Shown: piece by piece, positions 1 through 8,685 of the stretch | Layout of the letters: each line of letters begins with the position of its first letter | Numbering within the stretch: the first letter of the stretch is position 1 | DNA from: Flavobacterium cupriresistens | GTDB taxonomy: Bacteria; Bacteroidota; Bacteroidia; Flavobacteriales; Flavobacteriaceae | Length of the DNA stretch: 64,000 nucleotides | NCBI RefSeq assembly: GCF_020911925.1 | Contig: NZ_CP087134.1 | Location: 248,001 to 312,000, forward strand | Reading direction: 5' to 3' | Translations under genes and position numbers: made by a program | Notes under the pieces: model-generated | Seen by the model: only the letters and a program-made list of their open reading frames with translations | Told to the model about the DNA's origin: nothing | Databases searched by the model: none

Positions 1-1320
1 GAAAAACTAACTAATACAACAGCTTATGATTTTAAATATAGTACCGTACTACATAATATAGGATTATGTTATTTACATATCAAGAAAAATGATAAAGCGG
101 AAGAGTATTTATTTAAAGGAGCTGAATTACAAGAAAAAGAAAAGGACACCTTATTACTGATAGGGTCTTATATGGATATTGCGACCTTATATTATGAACA
201 ATATAAAGACAGTCAAGCAATTCCTTATTTTGAAAAAGCTTATCATTTATCCAAAAAAGTAAAATCGTTCGAACTTAAAAGAACTGCAACCAAAAATATG
301 GCAGTTGTTGAAGAAAACAGAAAAAACTTCCCCTTAGCTTTAACCTATAGAAAAGAATACGAAGCCTGGAAAGATTCTTTAAATGACCAAAACAAAGTCT
401 GGGCGATTGCAGATCTCGAAAAGAAATTTGCTGTCAAACAAAAGCAAAAAGAAGTAAACATACTCGAAGCTGAGAATAAAGTAAAAAAAGCTGAAAGAAA
501 TGGGTTTCTTATTTCTTCAGTTTTATTGCTGGTATTGTTGGGTGCCGGTGTTTATTTTTACAGACAAAAGATCAAAAGCAACAAAATCATCCTAGCGCAG
601 AAAAACGAATTGGATGAGTTGAACGCCACAAAAGACAAACTGTTTTCTATCGTCAGTCATGACTTACGCTCTTCGGTAAATGCTTTAAAAGTAAGTAATG
701 GTAAACTAATCGAGAATCTGGAAAACAAAAAGTATACAGAATTAGATGTTTTGCTTCACAACAACAGCACTATTGCTGCAGGTGCTTACAATCTGTTAGA
801 CAACCTGCTCAATTGGGCTTTGTTGCAAACCCAACAAGCCTACTTTTATCAGGAATCGTTGCATTTGGTATCGATCGTGCAACATGTAGAGTACAACTAC
901 AAGCCTTTGATGCTGGATAAAAAGCTAAGTTATAAAAATGAAGTAACGGCATCAGAGTATGTATTTGCTGATTTGGATTCGCTTAAGATCATCATTCGGA
1001 ATTTTTTAGATAATGCGATTAAATTCTCTAAAGAAAACGGAACGATTTCGGTCTACTCGCGCCCTTCAACCGAAGACTTTTGTTATTTAGTAATTGAAGA
1101 CACGGGATTAGGAATGAGCAATGCAAGCAGAGAAGAATTACTAAAAGAAACCGTTTTACTTTCTAAAAAGAAAAATGACGACATCATAGGAACCGGTTTA
1201 GGAATGCAGTTGTGCAAAAGCCTGATTCATAAAAATGGTGGGAAATTGGATATAGAAAGCGAAGAAAACGTAGGGACGAAAATAATCATTGCCCTGCAAA
1301 AGTTTAAAAATCATGGATAA
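1..1320 (+). CDS. TPR-containing sensor histidine kinase, 5' end outside window
   Basis: The frame is open from base 1 with no start, so the N-terminus is missing; the visible part is 439 residues. The first ~150 residues are helical TPR-like repeats with alternating Tyr/Ala/Leu, followed by a coiled coil and one membrane helix (around 510-570 in DNA). The cytoplasmic kinase follows: an H-box around [16 protein letters not shown], an N-box [13 protein letters not shown], a G1 box DTGLGMS and a G2 box GTGLGMQLC. This is the usual Bacteroidota layout of periplasmic TPR sensor, membrane helix, HisKA and HATPase_c. It should phosphorylate the response regulator whose start overlaps its last 8 bases. 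The signal is unknown. Confidence 0.93.
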   Translation, partial: EKLTNTTAYDFKYSTVLHNIGLCYLHIKKNDKAEEYLFKGAELQEKEKDTLLLIGSYMDIATLYYEQYKDSQAIPYFEKAYHLSKKVKSFELKRTATKNMAVVEENRKNFPLALTYRKEYEAWKDSLNDQNKVWAIADLEKKFAVKQKQKEVNILEAENKVKKAERNGFLISSVLLLVLLGAGVYFYRQKIKSNKIILAQKNELDELNATKDKLFSIVSHDLRSSVNALKVSNGKLIENLENKKYTELDVLLHNNSTIAAGAYNLLDNLLNWALLQTQQAYFYQESLHLVSIVQHVEYNYKPLMLDKKLSYKNEVTASEYVFADLDSLKIIIRNFLDNAIKFSKENGTISVYSRPSTEDFCYLVIEDTGLGMSNASREELLKETVLLSKKKNDDIIGTGLGMQLCKSLIHKNGGKLDIESEENVGTKIIIALQKFKNHG

Positions 1321-2059
1321 TATTAATGTACTTATTATCGAAGACACTCCTGCGGAAAGTGATGCGCTTGTAAAAGTGCTTACCGAGAATAATTACAATA
1401 TTGTTGGAATTGCAACATCCTACAGCGAAGCGCTGACGCTATTTTACAACAATGTGATTGATATTGTTGTGATCGATGTTTTTCTCAACGGAAATCCGGA
1501 TGGAATTACTTTTGCCGAGACGATTACCATTGTTCCGAACGGTATAAAACCCTTTGTCTTTTTAACCAGTTCTAAGGATCGCCAAATTTTTGAAAGAGCC
1601 AAGTTGACCAAACCGTTTAGTTTTTTGCTAAAACCGTTCAATGAGCTCGAAATTTTGTATGCGCTGGAAATGGCTGTAGAGAAATTCTACGGACAGACCA
1701 ATGTATTTCATAGTGAAGATCAGAATACAGTCATTAGCAATGAATCCCTTTTTATCAAAAAAAATAAGGCTTTAAAGAAAGTCCGCATTGAGGATATTGT
1801 CTACATTGAAGTAGAAGACCGGTATTGCAACATTATAACCGATGTTGAAAAATTTGTCATTCTAATTTCTTTAACTAAGATTATTCAGCTGTTAGATGAA
1901 ACAAAGTTTTTTCAAACCCATCGCAACTACATCGTAAACGCGACAAAAATTGAAGAAATAATTGTAAATGACAATCTGGTTATCTTAAAAGGAAATCATA
2001 AAATCACCCTAAGTGATAAATACAAAGACTTCGTAAAAAACTTCCGCATCTTAAAGTAG
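1313..2059 (+). CDS. LytTR-family response regulator
   Basis: Cytoplasmic two-component regulator of 248 residues. The receiver domain (1-120) shows the acidic pair E10/D11, phospho-acceptor D55 in VVIDVFL, the conserved FLTSS and the KPF lysine near 115. The C-terminal half is a LytTR DNA-binding domain (about 150-248), with [25 protein letters not shown] and a final ISDKY-like helix. The ATG at 1313 was chosen; an in-frame TTG at 1289 would add 8 residues but lies inside the kinase. The overlap ATGGATAA couples it to the kinase. LytTR proteins bind direct repeats upstream of targets; none can be identified here. Confidence 0.93.
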   Translation: MDNINVLIIEDTPAESDALVKVLTENNYNIVGIATSYSEALTLFYNNVIDIVVIDVFLNGNPDGITFAETITIVPNGIKPFVFLTSSKDRQIFERAKLTKPFSFLLKPFNELEILYALEMAVEKFYGQTNVFHSEDQNTVISNESLFIKKNKALKKVRIEDIVYIEVEDRYCNIITDVEKFVILISLTKIIQLLDETKFFQTHRNYIVNATKIEEIIVNDNLVILKGNHKITLSDKYKDFVKNFRILK

Positions 2060-2087
2060 GAGTTACAAGAGTGTCTACATAACAAAG

Positions 2088-2115
2088 AGCCGTTTCATTG
2101 GAAGCGGTTTTTTTT
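2088..2115 (+). terminator. Intrinsic terminator after the two-component pair
   Basis: The stem CCGTTT/AAGCGG (one G-T pair) has a 6-base loop and is followed at once by a run of eight T. It lies 30 bases after the regulator stop. Confidence 0.8.
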
Positions 2116-2170
2116 GTTTCATGTTTCATGTTTCATGTTTCATGTTTCATGTTTCATGTTTCATGTTTCA
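2116..2170. repeat. Heptanucleotide tandem repeat (GTTTCAT)x7.9
   Basis: Seven perfect head-to-tail copies of GTTTCAT and a partial eighth start directly after the terminator T-run. The tract is a candidate slippage site in non-coding DNA. Related GTTTCAn heptads occur at 3190-3297 and 4744-4770. Confidence 0.95.
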
Positions 2171-2234
2171 ACTGGGACGGAAACTGGGACTGAGACTGAG
2201 ACTGAAACTGAGACTGAGACTGAGACCAAGACTA
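2171..2234. repeat. Hexanucleotide GAGACT-type repeat tract
   Basis: Imperfect hexads of the form actgag/actgaa/actggg run for about 64 bases directly after the heptad array. The same hexad is seen at 5453-5506, 33249-33383, 58134-58187 and, in reverse, at 37820-37866. Confidence 0.85.
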
Positions 2235-2242
2235 GTCGATAA

Positions 2243-2273
2243 AAGAAAAAGCCCATCACAATGGATGGACTTT
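2243..2273 (-). terminator. Intrinsic terminator of folD
   Basis: On the minus strand AAAGTCCATC pairs with GATGGGCTTT (one T-G pair) around a 6-base loop and is followed by TTTTTCTTTT. It lies 29 bases beyond the folD stop. Confidence 0.8.
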
Positions 2274-2302
2274 CTTTATTGACATCTAAGTCTTTTTAAT
2301 TC

Positions 2303-3184
2303 TTATTTTGCGTTTCTCATTTTACGTGCTAAAAGCGTATTTTGAAGTAACATTGCAATAGTCATTGGTCCTACTCCTCCCGGAACAGGTGTAATATAGG
2401 AAGCTTTTTTACTTACTCCGTCAAAATCAACATCACCGGTAATGATGTATCCTTTTGGATGTGAAGCATCGTCTACTCTTGTAATTCCAACGTCAATCAC
2501 TACCACACCGTCTTTTACCATATCTGCTTTCAGGTAATTTGGAACTCCTAAAGCAGTGATAATAATATCTGCATTTCTGGTGAACTCTTCTATGTTTTTA
2601 GTTCTACTGTGGGTTAACGTTACGGTTGAATCTCCCGGATTTCCTTTACGGCTCATCAAGATACTCATTGGACGTCCTACGATATGGCTTCTTCCAATTA
2701 CAACGGTATGCTTACCGGCTGTATCAATTTTATAACGCTCTAATAATTGCATAATTCCAAATGGCGTTGCCGGAATGAAAGTATCCATTTCTAAAGCCAT
2801 TTTCCCAAAATTGGTTGGGTGAAAACCATCTACGTCCTTAATAGGATCAATCGCCATTAAGATTTTTTGCTCGTCAATATGTTTTGGCAAAGGCAATTGA
2901 ACGATATATCCGTCAAGCGCATCATCTTCGTTTAATTCTTTGATTTTTGCCAACAACGCTTCCTCAGTAATGTCTTCAGGTAAACTTACCAAAGTAGAAT
3001 CAAAGCCAATTTGCTGGCAAGATCTTACTTTACTCCCTACGTAAGTTAAGCTTGCTCCGTCTGTCCCTACAATAACGGCTGCTAAATGAGGTACTTTTCC
3101 TCCAGCATCTTTTATTGATTGAACTTCGGCTGCGATTTCGTTTTTAATGTCTTCAGCTGTTTTTTTACCGTCTAGTAGTTGCAT
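2303..3184 (-). CDS. folD: Bifunctional methylenetetrahydrofolate dehydrogenase/cyclohydrolase FolD
   Basis: Cytosolic one-carbon enzyme converting 5,10-methylene-THF to 10-formyl-THF with NAD(P). The 293 residues match the usual family length. The catalytic segment [12 protein letters not shown] carries the Tyr (48) and Lys (52) of the active site, followed by VQLPLPKHI and KDVDGFHP. The C-terminal Rossmann part has [13 protein letters not shown] (161-173) and the closing [11 protein letters not shown]. It ends at its own terminator. ffh lies upstream on the same strand with 119 bases of repeat-rich DNA between, so whether the two are co-transcribed is unclear. Confidence 0.97.
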   Translation of the reverse strand: MQLLDGKKTAEDIKNEIAAEVQSIKDAGGKVPHLAAVIVGTDGASLTYVGSKVRSCQQIGFDSTLVSLPEDITEEALLAKIKELNEDDALDGYIVQLPLPKHIDEQKILMAIDPIKDVDGFHPTNFGKMALEMDTFIPATPFGIMQLLERYKIDTAGKHTVVIGRSHIVGRPMSILMSRKGNPGDSTVTLTHSRTKNIEEFTRNADIIITALGVPNYLKADMVKDGVVVIDVGITRVDDASHPKGYIITGDVDFDGVSKKASYITPVPGGVGPMTIAMLLQNTLLARKMRNAK

Positions 3185-3189
3185 TGTTT

Positions 3190-3297
3190 TTGTTTCAAGT
3201 TTAATGTTTCAAGTTTCAAAGTGAAACTTCTAATTATTATAGCAAAAAAGTTCCAAATTCCGGTCTCAAAACTTGAAACCTAAAACTTGAAACTTTT
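3190..3297. repeat. GTTTCAA heptads forming an inverted repeat between ffh and folD
   Basis: GTTTCAAGTTT-type heptads at 3190-3226 are mirrored by AACTTGAAACCTAAAACTTG at 3270-3293. Together they can pair as a long imperfect hairpin inside the folD 5' leader. The unit is one base different from the GTTTCAT array at 2116-2170. Confidence 0.7.
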
Positions 3298-3303
3298 TTT
3301 ATT

Positions 3304-4656
3304 TTATCTCGGCATTCCACCTGGCATTCCTTTCATGCCTCCCATCATTTTCATCAGATTTTTTCCGCCCGGACCTTGCATCATTTTCATCATCTTACTC
3401 ATTTGGTCAAACTGCTTCATCAACTGATTTACCTGCTCGACTTTCGTTCCGGAACCTTTAGCAATTCTGGCTTTTCTTTTTACGTCGATTAGGGAAGGTT
3501 TACTTCTTTCGATTGGCGTCATCGAGTGGATGATGGCTTCGATATGTTTGAAAGCATCATCTTCAATTTCAACATCTTTCATGGCTTTTGAAGCTCCCGG
3601 AATCATTCCAACCAGGTCTTTCATATTACCCATTTTTTTCACTTGTTGAATCTGCGTCAGGAAATCGTCAAAACCAAATTCATTTTTAGCGATTTTCTTT
3701 TGAAGTTTTCTGGCTTCTTCTTCATCAAATTGCTCTTGCGCTCTTTCAACAAGAGACACAACATCTCCCATACCTAAGATACGCTCTGCCATACGATCCG
3801 GATAGAAAACATCAATTGCTTCCATCTTCTCGCCAGTACCTACAAATTTGATTGGTTTGTTTACAACAGATTTAATTGAGATTGCAGCTCCTCCACGAGT
3901 ATCACCGTCTAATTTCGTTAAGATAACTCCATCAAAGTTTAAGATATCGTTGAACGCTTTTGCGGTGTTTACAGCATCTTGTCCTGTCATAGCATCTACA
4001 ACGAACAAAGTCTCCTGTGGTTGAATTGCTTTGTGAACACGTGCAATTTCATCCATCATTTCCTGATCCACTGCCAAACGTCCGGCTGTATCGACAATCA
4101 CAACGTTGAAACCGTTTGCTTTTGCATGTTTGATTGCATTTTGCGCAATCTCAACAGGATTTTTATTTTCAGGTTCTGAGTATACCTCAACCCCTATTTG
4201 ATCTCCTACTACATGTAACTGGTTAATCGCCGCAGGACGGTAGATATCACACGCTACTAATAGTGGTTTTTTATTTTTCTTTGTTTTTAGAAAGTTGGCT
4301 AATTTTCCAGAGAAAGTTGTTTTACCTGATCCTTGCAATCCTGACATTAAAATAATGCTCGGGGTACCGGAAAGATTAATTCCTGCAACATCTCCACCCA
4401 TTAATTCGGTTAGTTCGTCTTTTACTAACTTTACCAATAACTGACCTGGCTGAAGTGTTGTTAAAACGTCCTGACCTATTGCTTTTTCTTTTACTTTGGT
4501 CGTAAAATCTTTAGCAATTTTAAAGTTAACATCGGCATCTAACAAGGCACGACGAACTTCTTTCAAGGTATCGGCAACGTTTACTTCTGTAATTTTCCCG
4601 TGTCCTTTTAATATATGGAACGCTTTATCTAACTTATCACTTAAATTATCAAACAT
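3304..4656 (-). CDS. ffh: Signal recognition particle GTPase Ffh
   Basis: SRP54 homologue, which binds 4.5S RNA and hydrophobic signal sequences of nascent chains and targets them to FtsY and SecYEG. It has an N-domain helical bundle (1-90) and a G domain with GLQGSGKTT (106-114), DIYRPAA, DTAGR (189-193), TKLDGDTRGG (247-256) and GTGEK. The Met-rich M domain (about 300-450) ends in MMKMMQGPGGKNLMKMMGG-like sequence. At 450 residues it has the normal length. A -7 box with a TTG at -33 lies about 22 bases upstream of the ATG. Confidence 0.98.
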   Translation of the reverse strand: MFDNLSDKLDKAFHILKGHGKITEVNVADTLKEVRRALLDADVNFKIAKDFTTKVKEKAIGQDVLTTLQPGQLLVKLVKDELTELMGGDVAGINLSGTPSIILMSGLQGSGKTTFSGKLANFLKTKKNKKPLLVACDIYRPAAINQLHVVGDQIGVEVYSEPENKNPVEIAQNAIKHAKANGFNVVIVDTAGRLAVDQEMMDEIARVHKAIQPQETLFVVDAMTGQDAVNTAKAFNDILNFDGVILTKLDGDTRGGAAISIKSVVNKPIKFVGTGEKMEAIDVFYPDRMAERILGMGDVVSLVERAQEQFDEEEARKLQKKIAKNEFGFDDFLTQIQQVKKMGNMKDLVGMIPGASKAMKDVEIEDDAFKHIEAIIHSMTPIERSKPSLIDVKRKARIAKGSGTKVEQVNQLMKQFDQMSKMMKMMQGPGGKNLMKMMGGMKGMPGGMPR

Positions 4657-4678
4657 ACTATTTTCTTTATTTGAGCTG

Positions 4679-4709
4679 CAAAGATAATCTAATTAGATAT
4701 TTTAGGCAA
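4679..4709 (-). promoter_or_regulatory. Bacteroidota sigma-A promoter of ffh
   Basis: On the minus strand TTG (4709-4707), N20, TATCTTTG (4686-4679) matches the family consensus TTTG-N19-TAnnTTTG, just upstream of the ffh start. Confidence 0.7.
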
Positions 4710-4871
4710 TTTTTATTTAGTGTCAAAGTTGGTGGGGAGTTTTTGTTTCAGGTTTCAAGTTTCAGGTTGAAACCGGGACTGTAAACTGTTACTGTTGCTC
4801 AGGTTTAAATTGCTTTTTGGCTCTTGTATTTGTGGGGAATTTGATCGTAAGGGGCTTTTTTTTTGCACGCG

Positions 4872-5120
4872 AAGGCGCGAAGACGCGAAGTTTTACTCTC
4901 TTTTTTGTAAAAAGGTCTTGCGAACTTTGTGTGAAAAACTTGAAGACAAAGAAGCCTTGTTGTTTTTACTCGCAAAGGCGCGAAGACGCAAAGTTTTTTC
5001 TTTAGCACGCAGATTTTGCGGATTGGGCTGATTTTACTTGTATCTAACAAAAACCATTTTGTCTTTCATCCCCACACAAAAAAATCTGCAAAATCTGCAA
5101 AATCTGCGTGAAAAAAAATC
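4872..5120. repeat. Long direct repeat, copy A (contains a nested palindrome)
   Basis: This ~249-base unit is repeated at 5184-5434 with roughly 90% identity by eye. It begins with the AAGGCGCGAAGACGC motif and ends with a palindrome. The left arm CACGCAGATTTTGCGGATT (5006-5024) pairs with AATCTGCAAAATCTGCGTG (5092-5110) with one mismatch. Confidence 0.9.
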
Positions 5121-5183
5121 AAATCAAAATTGAGTTTATTCTTCAACTTTAAACTGAGACTACTTTTTTTTATTATATAAAAT

Positions 5184-5434
5184 AAGGCACGAAGATGCAA
5201 AGTTTTACTCTCTCTTTTGTAAAAAGGCCTTGCGAATTTTGTATAAAAAACTTGAAGACAAAGAAGCCTTGTTGTTTTTGCTCGCAAAGGCGCGAAGACG
5301 CAAAGTTTTTTCTTTAGCACGCAGATTTTGCAGATTGGGCTGATTTACTTAGTCTCTGATAAAAACCATTTTGCCTTTCATCCCACACAAAAAAAAATCT
5401 GCTAAATCTGCCAGATCTGCGTGAAAAAAATCAA
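5184..5434. repeat. Long direct repeat, copy B
   Basis: Second copy of the 4872-5120 element, offset about 312 bases. It has the same order: GGCACGAAGATGC, TTGCGAATTTTG, GACAAAGAAGCCTTGTTG, AGCACGCAGATTTTGC, and a closing ATCTGCGTG arm. The spread of single-base differences suggests a tandem duplication that has aged. Confidence 0.9.
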
Positions 5435-5452
5435 GCTAAAAACAAGTCGACA

Positions 5453-5506
5453 ACTCAACTGCAAACTGTAAACTGTAAACTGAAACTGCAAACTGAGACT
5501 ATTTTA
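5453..5506. repeat. aaactg/actgag low-complexity tract
   Basis: Imperfect repeats of AACTGTAA and AACTGAAACTGC units ending in ACTGAGACT. It belongs to the same family as 2171-2234 and 33249-33383. Confidence 0.7.
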
Positions 5507-5516
5507 TTTCACATTA

Positions 5517-5551
5517 CAAAAAAAGGCACAAAGAATAAACTTTGCGCCTTT
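5517..5551 (-). terminator. Intrinsic terminator of the O-acetylation operon
   Basis: On the minus strand AAAGGCGCAAAG pairs with CTTTGTGCCTTT (12 bp, one G-T) around a 6-base loop, then a T-run. It begins 28 bases after the MBOAT stop. Confidence 0.85.
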
Positions 5552-5579
5552 GTACCTCTGTACCTTTCCAACAATCCTC

Positions 5580-7262
5580 CTAAAACTGGAAGTAAATAAA
5601 AGGTTGTGAACCTGCAACTGCGGTTGCGTAAACGATCCAGTAAACGAAACCTAAGACTACCGCTTTTAAAAGCAATGGTGTTCTGTCAAAAGTCCATTTT
5701 AATTTTGTGGTGAATAACTCCGGTAAGAAATGCCAAACGTAACCGAACAGCATTAAAAGAAATACATTTTTATAGCCTAAAACTATTGCTTTCCATTGTT
5801 CCGGTTCGAAAGTTAACTGACCGATATTATTGATTACCTGTAAAGCCGTATCAAAGTCTCTGGCGCGGAAAAAGATCCAACAGAAGACTACGAAATGAAA
5901 GGTTATTACTATTGAAATAAAAGTCCAAATAGCGGGTCTTTTACTTTCTTTTTTGGCCGGGAAAAATTCCAGAAAGATTTTGTGTACCGCCAATGCTAAA
6001 CCGTGTAAAGCTCCCCAGATAATAAACTGTGCCCCTGCTCCGTGCCACAATCCACCCAAAAGCATCGTCGTAAACAAGTTAAAATTGGTTACTGCGGTTT
6101 GACTTTTTTTATTTGAAAGTAAAAAGGTAAGCGCAAAAACAACAATTGAGCTAATCGCAATAACTAACGGAATTATACTCACATTGATGTTTGTAATTCC
6201 CCATAATAACAATCCGAAGAAAAATAAACTCGGGAACAAATATCCTGCGAAAGATCCTTCGCGGTTTCCTCCAATAGAGATATACAAAAAGTCTTTTAAC
6301 CAGGTTGATAACGAAATGTGCCATCTTCTCCAGAAATCGGTAATGGAGGTTGACTTGTACGGCGTTCTAAAGTTGGCCGGCAACTTAAATCCTAACAATA
6401 AAGCAATACCGATTGCCATATCTGAATATCCTGAAAAATCACAATAAATCTGAATTGCATAACCATAAGAGGCCATCAAATTCTCAAATGATGTATAGGT
6501 CATCGGCGTATCGAAAACACGATCCACGAAGTTTACAGAGATGTAATTGGAAATAACGGTTTTCTTAATTAATCCTCCAATAATAAGGAACAACGCATTG
6601 TTTACATCTTCTTTGGTCAGATTCAGCTTTTGATAAATCTGAGGAAGAAAATCTTTGGCACGTACAATTGGCCCTGCCACTAATTGTGGAAAGAAGGAAA
6701 CGAAAAACAAATATTCGATATAATTTTTTGTTGGTTTGATTTCTTCCCGATAAATCTCAATGATATAACTCATCGACTGAAAAGTATAAAACGAAATCCC
6801 CACCGGAAGGAAAACATCGTGAAGTTGGAAATGACCATTGAACATATCATTGTAGGTCACAATCATAAAGTTCATGTATTTAAAATAGCCCAGCAATCCC
6901 AAGTTCAGAATAACACTTATCACCAGGTAAATTTTCTTGATTGTGTCTTTCTTTTGTCTGTAAATAATCTGACTCAGACCATAGTCGACTACGGAAGAAA
7001 GCAGTAACAATAAAAAGTAAATCCCGCTTGACTTGTAATAAAAGAAAAGCGAAAACAATATCACGTAGGTCAATCGCAAATAGAATGTTTTACGCAAAAA
7101 GGCGTAAACGAAATAAAAAACCAAAAACAATCCGAGAAACAAACCGGTATTAAACAGTAACTTTTCTTCGGGATTGTATATAAACCAACCTTTAACCTGT
7201 TCGATGGTTATTTCACCAAAATTATGAACAAACCAATCATTTATGCTATTAACTGTTATCAA
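5580..7262 (-). CDS. MBOAT-family membrane O-acyltransferase (AlgI/PatA-like)
   Basis: Multi-pass inner-membrane protein of 560 residues that should move acetyl groups from the cytoplasm to a periplasmic acceptor. The family signature is clear: FRTPYKSTSITDFWRRWHIS with H315, then GLWHGAGAQFIIWGALHG with H407 and H420 as candidate catalytic histidines. The start is a TTG one base after the stop of the preceding gene, with an in-frame stop just upstream and no nearby ATG, which fits translational coupling. It is the last gene of a three-gene operon with two SGNH proteins, the usual partners of AlgI-type transferases. The acceptor polymer is not shown. Confidence 0.92.
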   Translation of the reverse strand: MITVNSINDWFVHNFGEITIEQVKGWFIYNPEEKLLFNTGLFLGLFLVFYFVYAFLRKTFYLRLTYVILFSLFFYYKSSGIYFLLLLLSSVVDYGLSQIIYRQKKDTIKKIYLVISVILNLGLLGYFKYMNFMIVTYNDMFNGHFQLHDVFLPVGISFYTFQSMSYIIEIYREEIKPTKNYIEYLFFVSFFPQLVAGPIVRAKDFLPQIYQKLNLTKEDVNNALFLIIGGLIKKTVISNYISVNFVDRVFDTPMTYTSFENLMASYGYAIQIYCDFSGYSDMAIGIALLLGFKLPANFRTPYKSTSITDFWRRWHISLSTWLKDFLYISIGGNREGSFAGYLFPSLFFFGLLLWGITNINVSIIPLVIAISSIVVFALTFLLSNKKSQTAVTNFNLFTTMLLGGLWHGAGAQFIIWGALHGLALAVHKIFLEFFPAKKESKRPAIWTFISIVITFHFVVFCWIFFRARDFDTALQVINNIGQLTFEPEQWKAIVLGYKNVFLLMLFGYVWHFLPELFTTKLKWTFDRTPLLLKAVVLGFVYWIVYATAVAGSQPFIYFQF

Positions 7263-7263
7263 C

Positions 7264-8685
7264 TTATTTTTTTAATTTAAAATTATCGTATGCTTTTAAA
7301 AATGCCTCGGCAAACAATTTTCCTTGTTTTTCGTATCCTTTTTTAGAGTAATGAACCCAATCCGGCCCTATTAATCCTTCTGTCCTTAATCTTCGAACTC
7401 CATTTATACCTCCAAATTCATCGTATAAATCCCAAACTGCAAAATCATCTGTTTTAGAAACTTCAATGATATGTCGGGCATAATCGGCAACAAAAGTATT
7501 AGGTCTTCTGGCTTTAAGTAAAGACGGAGGGGGTGTTGCGACAATAATAGGAACATTAATGCCTTGTGCTTTCACATTCCTAATAAACTCACGCAACTGT
7601 TGTATGTAAGCCGCGGCGTCCATTTTATCATAGCTTTCGTTTGTTCCTAATGAAAAAACCAGCATGTCGGGATGAAGCGCTTTTAATTGCTCAAAAAACA
7701 AGGGATATTTATTGTAATCTGAAAATTTGGCTCCATTTACTCCAATGCTGCTGTACAATAATCCCGGAGTATCTTTTTCTAAAACAAGTCCGCTAAGCTC
7801 GTATTTTGAGGCACTTTTATTTGGAATCAGAAAAATTTTATCCAGTGTTTTATCCGAATTATAATAATGTGAAAACGAATCGGATTGCAACTGTAAGGGA
7901 GCAAATTCTGATACGGAAACGGATCTTGTTCTTTTTTCGTTTGTTGAAATTTTCAGCGTTCTGCCGGCGCGAATTGCATTTGACTTTAAATGATTGTCTC
8001 TTTTTAGTTCTGAAACCGAAACATTATACTTGTCTGCGATGGTAGAAAGTGCTTCTCCTTTTTTTATTTTATGTGTGATGACTTTTGGCTCACTCGTCTG
8101 GATTGTATTGATTTTAGACGAAACCGCCAAATCAAACATATCTTGATTTTTTGGGGTTATGATTCGGATTGAATTGAATTTATAAGCCGCATCCTTCACA
8201 TTTAACTCTACTACAAAACCTCCATTATCCCTCCAAAGTGCAATACCACTTAAACCAACGGGATTGTTTCTGACAGGGTGAATGTTTCGATAACTTTCCC
8301 AGCCTTTGCTTGACTTGAAACGTTCGTTATAAGAACCATTTGTTTTGGCCAACTGATATGGAAAAACAAAACCACGACCTCCATTACCAAATTCCTGCTG
8401 AAGTCTCTTTCTGATTTCATTGGTCATAAGATCGCTCTGAATGTGAGAATCTCCGATATGTACAATATTAATCTTCTTATTCTTTTGACTCTCGTTATCC
8501 TTTAATTTTTGGAAAACGCTTTCTAACTCTTTCGCATTATAAATCCGATCATCAGAAAAAGAATCTATTGCTGTTGTATCCACTTTATGAGTCATACTTT
8601 TCGTTATTGGAAGTGGTGCTGTCTTTTGAGGTTTTTCATTCGTAGAAAAAAAGAAACAACAAAAGAAAATAATAAGTCTATTCAT
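7264..8685 (-). CDS. LysM-containing SGNH/GDSL hydrolase-fold protein
   Basis: Exported protein of 473 residues with a short hydrophobic N-terminus. The SGNH fold is split by an insertion. Block I VHIGDSH has S80, block III SLGTNE covers 346-350, and block V PDWVHYSKKG has D442 and H445. Residues 204-247 form a LysM domain (HKIKKGEALSTIADKYNVSV), which normally binds GlcNAc in peptidoglycan or chitin. That suggests the partner acetyltransferase acts on the cell wall or a GlcNAc polymer (inference). It overlaps the upstream SGNH gene by 8 bases and is 1 base from the MBOAT gene. SGNH partners of MBOATs can be transferases (PatB/AlgJ/X-like) or esterases; the sequence does not decide. Confidence 0.88.
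   Translation of the reverse strand: MNRLIIFFCCFFFSTNEKPQKTAPLPITKSMTHKVDTTAIDSFSDDRIYNAKELESVFQKLKDNESQKNKKINIVHIGDSHIQSDLMTNEIRKRLQQEFGNGGRGFVFPYQLAKTNGSYNERFKSSKGWESYRNIHPVRNNPVGLSGIALWRDNGGFVVELNVKDAAYKFNSIRIITPKNQDMFDLAVSSKINTIQTSEPKVITHKIKKGEALSTIADKYNVSVSELKRDNHLKSNAIRAGRTLKISTNEKRTRSVSVSEFAPLQLQSDSFSHYYNSDKTLDKIFLIPNKSASKYELSGLVLEKDTPGLLYSSIGVNGAKFSDYNKYPLFFEQLKALHPDMLVFSLGTNESYDKMDAAAYIQQLREFIRNVKAQGINVPIIVATPPPSLLKARRPNTFVADYARHIIEVSKTDDFAVWDLYDEFGGINGVRRLRTEGLIGPDWVHYSKKGYEKQGKLFAEAFLKAYDNFKLKK

Larger units (their letters stand above)
4657..5579. other. Gene-free 923-bp gap filled with repeats
   Basis: No credible gene is present. The gap holds the ffh promoter, a GTTTCAGG/GGGACTGT low-complexity patch (4744-4795), two copies of a ~250-bp element (entered separately), a run of aaactg/actgag units (5453-5506) and the terminator of the MBOAT operon. 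Short ORFs on both strands here encode near-identical Lys/Arg/Phe-rich peptides, because they are translations of the duplicated repeat. Confidence 0.85.

Noticed and set aside
2116..2234. Possible CRISPR array
   Set aside because: Units are 6-7 bases with no spacers; this is a microsatellite.
4795..5320. Several short ORFs on both strands with similar Lys/Arg/Phe-rich products
   Set aside because: They are translations of the two copies of the non-coding direct repeat; the similarity of products follows from the repeat, and frames differ on each strand.
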